Shown here: positions 57,203 to 64,000 of the stretch, in pieces
Layout: every line of letters begins with the position of its first letter
How positions within the stretch are numbered: position 1 is the stretch's first letter
NCBI GenBank assembly: GCA_003956705.1
Contig: QZCP01000479.1
Span: 161,161 to 225,160, forward strand
Direction: 5' to 3'
DNA: 64,000 nucleotides
DNA from: Brevipalpus yothersi
Lineage: Eukaryota; Arthropoda; Arachnida; Trombidiformes; Tenuipalpidae
Made by a program: the position numbers and the translations under genes
Notes under the pieces: generated by a model
Told to the model about the DNA's origin: nothing
Seen by the model: only the letters and a program-made list of their open reading frames with translations
Database searches by the model: none

Positions 57203-57815
57203 CCAAGGTAGGGGAAATTAATGTGAACACTTTTGGTGCTTTAGAAAAAAATATAAATGTTGGGAAATCGATTTCATCTCAAGCTTTTCAGATTGATCAT
57301 ATGATGAAGCTCTTCGAGCAAAAGTTTGGCCTTTGAATTCGAAATAGTTCAGGAATAAGTCAAATAAGTTGAAAATTATCTGATTTTTGGGATTTGGGGC
57401 TTGTGTTGAGTCTATGGACTTTTAACATAGGAGTTTTGATTCCTGTAAAACAAGTTTTTTTGGTGTAATATATCGTTCAATTTTTCGATTTTACGGTAAC
57501 CTGTATCCTTTTCATTGAATTCCCGATGACAGTCAATCATGGTACTCCATGTAGGGAGAAGTTTTTTTTCTTAACACTCACTTGACCTCGAAAAATTGGA
57601 AAAATTTGAAAATTTTAGCCTCAAAAATGAAAAATTCTATCAAAAGCGGAATTTTCGATTTTCTCCCATGATATTCGAAATTTTGTTATCAAATTTTTCT
57701 CTTGTAAACTTCATCATTTTTTCTATCCAGAATCTTCTTAATAAAGATGATTGCATGACATGATCGTTTTTTTCTAGATGGCCAAAAGTGTTCACATTAA
57801 TTCTCCCTACCTTGG
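57203..57815. mobile_element. MITE of 613 bases with CCAAGGTAGGG inverted ends
   Basis: CCAAGGTAGGGGAAATTAAT at the left and ATTAATTCTCCCTACCTTGG at the right, continuing inverted through GTGAACACTTTTGG and TAGAAAAAA. TA duplications at 57201-57202 and 57816-57817. No transposase. Confidence 0.85.
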
Positions 57816-57873
57816 TATATCTATCAACTTGACAGTAGTGTCTTGCACAACTTGTGCCAACTCTGCCCATTAA

Positions 57874-58167
57874 TTAGGTCAAGTGCGCCTGATAGTTGCC
57901 GGTGGAAGTCTGTTTGTGACAATCATTCAAAAAGCTCCAATAAAGCTTGCTTCTTTCGATTTTATTTCTCGTTATGGGAAGCCAACTCTGATAAAAGGGT
58001 ATATGGGTAAATCTACAGGATGAATCGGTACTTAAGAGAATGGTGATATTTGTTTTTTTCCAATCAAGCTTGGATTTGATGTAATCAAAAACAATTTCGC
58101 TGTGATGATTACTTGGAGAAAACATTGAAAAAGTCGCAGAAATTAGACTCTGAACCATGAGCTTCAT
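57874..58167 (-). pseudogene. Truncated copy E of the three-exon secreted family
   Basis: Begins MKLMVQSLISATFSMF like copy D, but about 25 residues including the KIDDKERV part are deleted; HSEIVFDYIKSKLDWKKTNI and LLSTDSSCRF follow. At the intron-1 position it has AAATCGAAAGAA|GCAAGC, the same GC donor as copy C. No recognisable exon 2 or 3 follows. A MITE sits 22 bases upstream of the start codon and a solo LTR in the promoter region. Confidence 0.75.
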
Positions 58168-58189
58168 TTTTGGTAGATTTCGATTTATA

Positions 58190-58505
58190 CAGCCTCGGGA
58201 AATGAGTTTGGGCTACCTTTCATATCTTTCGCGCATTTCTGAGTGGATGATTTTTGGCCACGAGATAGAACAGTGTGATAATTTTTGGCCACAATATCTC
58301 ATCAAAAAAGTCAGATTATTTCAGAATTTTTATCTATCACGACCAAAAATCTGGTCTAACTTGTGATAAAGTGGCTCAATCTGACTTTTTTGGTGAGATA
58401 GGGTGGTCAAAAATTATCGAATTTTCCTATCTAGCGGCCAAAAATTATCGACTCAGAAATGCGCGAAAGATATGAAAGGTATCCCAAACTCATTTTCCCG
58501 GGCTG
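58190..58505. mobile_element. Palindromic MITE, 316 bases
   Basis: Left CAGCCTCGGGAAATGAGTTT and right AAACTCATTTTCCCGGGCTG are inverted, and pairing continues almost to the centre (TGGGATACCTTTCATATC, AATGCGCGAAAG, AAAAAAGTCAGATT). TA duplications at 58188-58189 and 58506-58507. Contains four ATAATTTTTGGCCA-type motifs as in the 49318 element. Confidence 0.92.
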
Positions 58506-58681
58506 TATAAATCATATGAATTATTGTGCGACGAATAAAATATGATTTTCGGAGAGCTCCACTTGTTATTTGTAAATTTGAGATTTATACATGATGAAGG
58601 ATAAGATTCTCAAAAACCTTTTTATACTGTAATCAGTAGCAATGTGAATTTCATCTGAAGTTTCATATCACGTTATGATAG

Positions 58682-59276
58682 TGTTGCAGAATGTACTAAC
58701 TCAAAGAAATAGATTCGCGACTCTACGGCTCTGAGAGCTAGTAACTCCTCTTCGATAACCTACCAGGGCCACCGGCGGCTTTCGGGTGAACGGACCTAGG
58801 GGCTGAGACAGGCACTGAGTGCTAGAAACACTACACAAATCACTGAGTGATCACAAAAGAGTTTATTTAAGGGTATACAAAATGATGAAACTTGCCATAC
58901 AATCGGGCAGAGTTTCATGTTAACTAAATTAGAGGGAAACTGGTGTGTGTCTATATGAGGATCCACTGGTCTTTATATGGCGACCAAGAGAGGAGGGAAG
59001 ATATGGATTATTGAAGGCTGAGGCCACTCATTGGCCGAAGACAATTTTCTCATGAAGAGAACAAGTGCCAGAGGCACAGAGAGCAGCAAGAGTAAAGAGT
59101 CCAGCGGACTCAAGTGAGCACAAGGTTGAAGACAAAAGAAGCATACAAAAATGATTATAAATGAGATTAATGAGAAAAATAGATTAAATAAATGAAAGAG
59201 AGCCAGAAGCCGAAAATTCATCAGGGAGGATCAGGTTTCTGCTCACAATAGCGTTTAGCTGAGGTTCAGTGTCAAT
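58682..59276 (-). mobile_element. Solo LTR, about 595 bases
   Basis: On the minus strand it starts TGATTGACACTG and ends TACATTCTGCAACA (TG...CA), with CATATAAAGACC (TATA) near 58976 and AATAAACTC (polyadenylation) near 58862, in LTR order. Alignment of the flanks with the upstream of gene C shows the LTR in place of about 28 bases. No short target duplication is evident. Confidence 0.75.
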
Positions 59277-61272
59277 CACGCCTCTCAAAGGATAATCTGG
59301 AAAGATCGGATAGAAATTTTGCCTAAATTCTGAGCAAAAATGTACATAGATAGTTCAAAAATTTTACATTTTTTACCGAAAAATTTGAACCCAGAAGGCA
59401 CACAATAATATATTCGAAAGACCTATTAAATTCTTATCAGCGATGATTCTGCTGCATCTTGGAATTGTACAACAAAGTATAGATGGGGTTTCAGAAGAGT
59501 TTTACTGTTCAATCACGTCTTTTGAAAATTATATTTGGAATATCGAGTGGAATTTTTGTCTGAGATGCCCAGCTAGAATGCATAGTTTTCCAATGATCAA
59601 TTTCATCAAAATCTGGTTACTTCCAGAAAACGTTCATTGGAAATGCTGCAGACGATTCACCAACAGTTTTCACTTATTCATTGACTAGAGTAACTATTCT
59701 CTTTAATTCTCTTCTTTTGCTCCATCACGTTTATCTTTGAAAAAAGAAGCTATTTCAGTAATTTAAGATATTTCAGTTGCTTGATGAATACACATGTAGG
59801 TCAAGCGTAGTTGATAGTTGTAAGATTTCTTGATGGCTTTCAGTTGGGCATGGCGATCAAATCAGCTCAAACCGATGGGAAAGAGAAAGAGAAAGAGAAA
59901 GAGAAAGAGAAAGAGAAAGAGAAAGAGAACTCAATCTTCAACTCAACGCTATGAAAGAATTCTCTCCAATCAGCTGTTTGATGATTGATAATTACCCATC
60001 CACCCCATCCCAACAGGATGTTCATGCTGACTCATGGATAGAGAATTGTTCTTGTATATTTTCCCATCCGTTTTATCTCTAAGCTTTTATCATGACTCAA
60101 TTACACATTTAAATCTTTTCCATGCAAAACTAGATGAATAAATCATACCTATTACATGCTGCTAGGGAGTGTCACTTTGTTTGATAATTATTTCTCCTGG
60201 AATTCCTGAGAAGAATATTATTTGGTGATATATCAACTCACAGGATGATTTTCTCTAAATTTTTCTCTCTCTCTTATCTCCCTTCCTTCTTACAGGTGGA
60301 GTGGTTTCGAGAAATCTATTATCTCATGTTTTCTAACCTGAAATGACCAAATGAATCACATGAAACATCTTATGGCGAAATACAACAGAACTGGAAAACA
60401 TTGGTCATCGGAGAGGAGCCCAAATGGGTTGAGAAGAAAATCAAGGATCCAAATTAAATGATGCAGGCTTTCCACAGTGAGTTTTCACGCAGTTATCAAA
60501 GAGGATAACTTTCCCTTCTTCACTCTATTAAGATTATCTCTGGGAAAAGCAATTTAATTAATTCCCGTTGCATGGTTAGATATGACAAACGTGTGTTGTA
60601 AATCCTACACTCTCGAATTAAGAATCCATCCTGGGTGAATATCTCAAGATTTTGTGAGCACTCTGGTGAAAAAATTCTCGATTTCAGAAAATCGTCCAGA
60701 TATTTAATGACCCGTATTTCAATGATTCTTACTCTGATCATGGTCTGTGCAAATATATTCAGGGGAAAAAATACTATTCTGATATCAGAGTGATCAATGG
60801 AAGTTGCATTTGAAGTGATATTCAGCATAAGACAAGAAACAGAATATCCGAATGTATATTTATACTGGTATGGCTCAAAAATGCAAGTCTAATAGTGTCA
60901 CTCTACAAGAGAGAAAGAGAGATAGAATTGAGATAGAATAGTGAGCTCATCGGGTTAAATGTAAAGAATTCTGGCGATATTTCTAACATGGACTCCTTAT
61001 GTACACAATATTTGCTGTTGATTGGCCTGCGTAGATTGATGAAGAGTATAGATGAGTTCATACAAATTACAAGTGAAAATCTTTGAGTGATTCATCCATT
61101 CAGCCGAAATTTCATGAATTTTATTCCCCTCCAAGCCTTAATTTTATTCCTCTAACATAACTCTATGCATACTTAAGCATGTAATATTGAACATGTAGGG
61201 TTATACAAAAATTAATAAATAATTCTTGTCATAATAAGATGGATTTTATACTCTTCATAGAGTTATTCCATC
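59277..61272. other. Intergenic, no gene recognised
   Basis: The first 140 bases continue the upstream homology with gene C. A (GAAAGA)n hexamer tract is at 59878-59929. At 60301 a good acceptor (CTTCTTACAG) precedes VEWFREIYYLMFSNLK and a stop, a possible terminal exon without visible partners. Confidence 0.4.
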
Positions 61273-62022
61273 TCAACGTACAAAACACGAGTTATCGTTG
61301 GGAATATCACCTTTGTTGATGTGGAATTCTTCAAGGGTCCCATTCTTCGAGACGACACCGAGAGCTTTGACCTCCTATAGATTTAAAACATTGGAATGGA
61401 ATAATCTTGTATCTTTTATGCTTCTTACCTTCTTCTGCTCTTTATTGAGAGAATATACGAGTACAACGTAACCTTTTTCTCCTTTATCACTATATGTTTC
61501 AAGACCTAAGAAGCTCGGTTTCTCGTATTTGAGTCCAGTTTTTTCTCTCAGATGATGAAAAACTATCTTGCCATTGAGTTCAGTTGCAGCCTTATCAGAT
61601 CGATCAAAGTATTTAGAAGATCCATAAGGAGGTCCCTCAGGGGGTATAATTTTTCCTTCATTGTTGAGGAAAAGGGTACCATGTTCCTGAACGAGAGATC
61701 AAGAGTTTCTTGAAATTTTGTGATTATCAGGAAGGAAACTTACTCTTCTCCATTTGTTTTGGTAAAGGATGTCTACTTTTATGAGATGGGAAGAATTACA
61801 GATTGATTCGGTGGTTGAGAGAATAGTGAGATTTGATCCTTTCCAATGATGCTTGGATTTAAGGTGATCGAGAGCAACTCGATTGTAATGATCAACTCGT
61901 TTTTTATCTTCTATTTTTTCGTAGATAGCGCCAAGTGGACTTCCACCAAATTTTTCACAAAAAACGATGAGAGAAGACATCAGAAAAGACACTAAGATTA
62001 AACTCTGAACAGTGAGCTCCAT
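61273..62022 (-). CDS. Secreted three-exon protein, cystatin-like layout, copy D
   Basis: Exons 62022-61744, 61686-61429 and 61374-61273, all phase 0, with good donors (AGAAGA|GTAAGT, AAGAAG|GTAAGA); 212 residues. Signal peptide MELTVQSLILVSFLMSSLIV. First half: EKIEDKKRVDHYNRVALDHL, NLTILSTTESICNS, LIKVDIL. Second half: FDRSDKAATELNGKIVFHHL, KGYVVLVYSLNKEQKK, then exon 3 EVKALGVVSKNGTL ending SCFVR. The clearest gene model of the family and the reference for the others. TATAAAAAG about 120 bases upstream (62140-62148). Two helix-plus-strands halves recall tandem cystatin domains, without the QxVxG inhibitory loop. Function unknown. Confidence 0.85.
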
Positions 62023-62169
62023 TATTGTGGAATTTTGATTTATATGAATTGTTTTGTGGTGGATAAAATATGATTGTTGGGCAGAAAGTACACTTTTTGT
62101 CTCCGAATTTATGTGACACAAAATAAAAAATTCAAGAGACTTTTTATACCCCGATCGATGATAGTTCAA

Positions 62170-62515
62170 ATTTCATATGAATGTGTTTGAATTGGTATCA
62201 ATAGCATTTGATTCAGAAAATAAGCCATTTAAGGCGGTTTCATTTGTAGAAATTGAGTAGAATTTTGCTTGGAATTATGAAAAACGTCTAGTTTTCTTGG
62301 AATACCTTTGACATTCAGAGAGAATAACTGTTAATGGTTGAGCTCTAATAAAAGGTGTTCTAAATTTCTGTTTGGTCAGAGGAGCGATTTTTATCTCCAT
62401 TTTAATTTCAGTCCTCTTAATGAGGAAGAGTGTGAAAATTCAAGATATTCTAAGATTTCCTCTATATTCTTTATTCTAACCAATTGCAATGCTGGGCATC
62501 TGATTTCTGATTCCA

Positions 62516-62570
<55 letters not shown>

Positions 62571-63600
62571 TTCTCTCTGTCTCTCTGTCGAAAAAGAAGA
62601 AGATGGGAACAAAGGATCTGAAATAGATCAATAATAACTCATTATTTCCAAAATGGTTCTTCCTGGCTTCTTTCTTGCTCTGCTATCTTATTTTTGCTGA
62701 CTGGCACTGTATACCGTGCATACTGTATGAGTTGTTAGAATACTGAGCTGCCTGCAAAAACATCGCATAAAAATTCTCTTTGCTAAAGCTAGATGACTAG
62801 AATCGAATGGCTATATTTTCAGGAATATCTAAAGCAATCTAAAGATGAATTTCCAGATCGAATGTACGATTGTAGATTATTAGAGGAGATAGGAAGAGAA
62901 TGGAGAACAGGAGAGGAACAAGAGGAATCTAGATAAGGGAGTGAGACAGGATAACGGTGATAAATTGTGAGGAAACATTATGTAGTCGACAGGGTGCGGA
63001 TGGTGACTCAGATCTGAAAATTCTCATTTATATGACTGGAGGATCTGGAAAACCTCCTACTTGATTTATCCTCGAATATTTTAAGGCATGACTCTGATTA
63101 TGGCTTATGCCAAACTATTAATAATCCTCTCGAACCACGAAACTTGAGCAAAACATATCTATTCTCATTTGCTGCCAAGTGAATCTTACAAATCAACTTC
63201 TCAGACAAGATAAAGAGTCATATCAGGAAGAGCTCTCAGATTCAAGTCATCATCGTGACGATACACTGATGAGGAATAACTAATAATACAGAATATGTTG
63301 AGAGGAATTTTCTTAACTCATCTACCAGAATATTTGAATTCTCTCTCACTTTCTTTGTGATCAATTACGCCCCTTCAAAACGCGATAAATCTTATGAATC
63401 ATCTTCTCACACAAAGCTACAACAAATGATGCATACTTTGAATTATCAGAGGGAGAAGGAAGGGGTTTGAAAAAAGTTGAGACTCCCGATTTCTGGATGA
63501 GATACATCACACATTGATATTTCATATCATTGTTGGTTTTGGATGTTTCGAGTCTTCTTGGTTGACATTTTTCAAAAGTACATTCTTTCTTGATTGTTTT
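62170..63600. other. Intergenic with (CT)n, no gene seen
   Basis: (CT)n at 62521-62567; otherwise nothing with coding, repeat or RNA character that I can support. Confidence 0.45.
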
Positions 63601-63627
63601 CGTGTCCTCTGTTTTAGTTCAACCAAA

Positions 63628-63880
63628 ATGAAGATTGTTTTATCAATTTTGTGTGTGATCGTTGTTGCCGATGGCTTGAAAGCCGAACGTCGTGCGATCT
63701 ACAATTTAAAGCGAAACCCATTTATGTATGAATTCGATTCCGCTCTTAAAAAAGGAGCCAATGGTTTTTATTTGCGGGTGACATTCGAATCCAGTGGCGT
63801 ACCTTATGGAGTTGGGAGTAGTGTTAATCTTAACAGATTCGAAACGTACATCAGTTTTTTGACTGGAAAGGCCAAATCTG
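63628..63880 (+). CDS. Secreted protein of the F family, first exon, copy G
   Basis: ATG 63628, signal peptide MKIVLSILCVIVVADGLKA, then RAIYNLKRNPFMYEFDSALK, KKGANGFYLRVTFESSG and NRFETYISFLTGKAKS, ending at a good donor TCTG|GTAAGC (phase 1). The NP...DS....GANG....V.FE pattern matches gene F (34950), with a similar signal peptide and first-exon length (253 versus 255). The remaining exons are beyond the window. Function unknown. Confidence 0.6.
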
Positions 63881-64000
63881 GTAAGCAATTTTTTAGAGTG
63901 ACTCTATGATATATTCTTGCATGTATCTGTTATTTTGAGGTGGATCTCATGAGCTCAATCCTTACGTTGCCCACTGATCTTTAGAGAGAGAGAGAGAGAG

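Noticed and set aside
58973..59221. Hydrophobic minus-strand ORF
   Set aside because: Lies inside the solo LTR; compositional artefact without conserved motif.
60301..60460. Terminal exon after a good acceptor (VEWFREIYYLMFSNLK then stop)
   Set aside because: No upstream exon or homologue; the continued frame after the stop is only suggestive.
1..64000. CRISPR arrays, bacterial operons or prophage
   Set aside because: Introns, polyadenylation signals and animal gene families show this is a eukaryotic nuclear sequence; no spaced direct repeats of CRISPR type seen.

Overview
This is a eukaryotic, almost certainly arthropod, window: spliced genes with GT-AG introns, a CCAP/neuropeptide-S type receptor, a Delta/Serrate-type protein, about one third G+C, many (GA)n tracts and heavy loading with Tc1/mariner elements. 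Intron-poor conserved genes (an intronless FIGNL1, an MCM7 with three introns) and many introns of only 40-80 bases suggest an acariform mite or similar compact arthropod genome. The species is inference; no rRNA or mitochondrial marker is present.

Region 1 (1-13.6 kb) is the conserved part. It holds the 3' exons of a CCAP-receptor-like GPCR (+), then FIGNL1 (-) and MCM7 (+) in a head-to-head pair sharing a 578-base promoter with an E2F-like site, and the large first exon of a DSL/Notch-ligand-like protein (-) whose DSL domain appears to lack its first half.

Region 2 (14-31 kb) is accessory. It carries a broken low-complexity gene, a cluster of six related small single-C2HC-finger ORFs (16.5-18.1 and 22.2-25.2 kb), a decayed R1-like LINE (endonuclease, reverse transcriptase, C-terminal CCHC), a spliced SWIM-finger gene, a roughly 132-base tandem repeat, and two near-identical direct repeats 9.5 kb apart that bracket most of this. 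A 1.37-kb element with roughly 360-base inverted repeats sits at a TA inside one finger ORF; across the junction the two halves are in frame.

Region 3 (31-64 kb) contains two families of small secreted proteins. The first has three exons, phase-0 introns and a cystatin-like pattern inferred from layout: copies at 32.1, 38.3, 46.5 and 62.0 kb and a wreck at 58.2 kb. The second is at 34.95 kb, with a 5' portion at 63.6 kb running off the window. These are interleaved with mobile elements: an intact MULE transposase, an intact DD41D/DUF4817-type mariner inside a Tc1, a Tc1 inside an opposite-strand Tc1, three palindromic MITEs, a solo LTR and several relics. A 312-base assembly gap lies in a simple repeat at 44.2-44.6 kb.

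The best candidates for undescribed biology are the C2HC-finger cluster and the secreted three-exon family, one member of which uses a GC-AG intron where its paralogue uses GT-AG.
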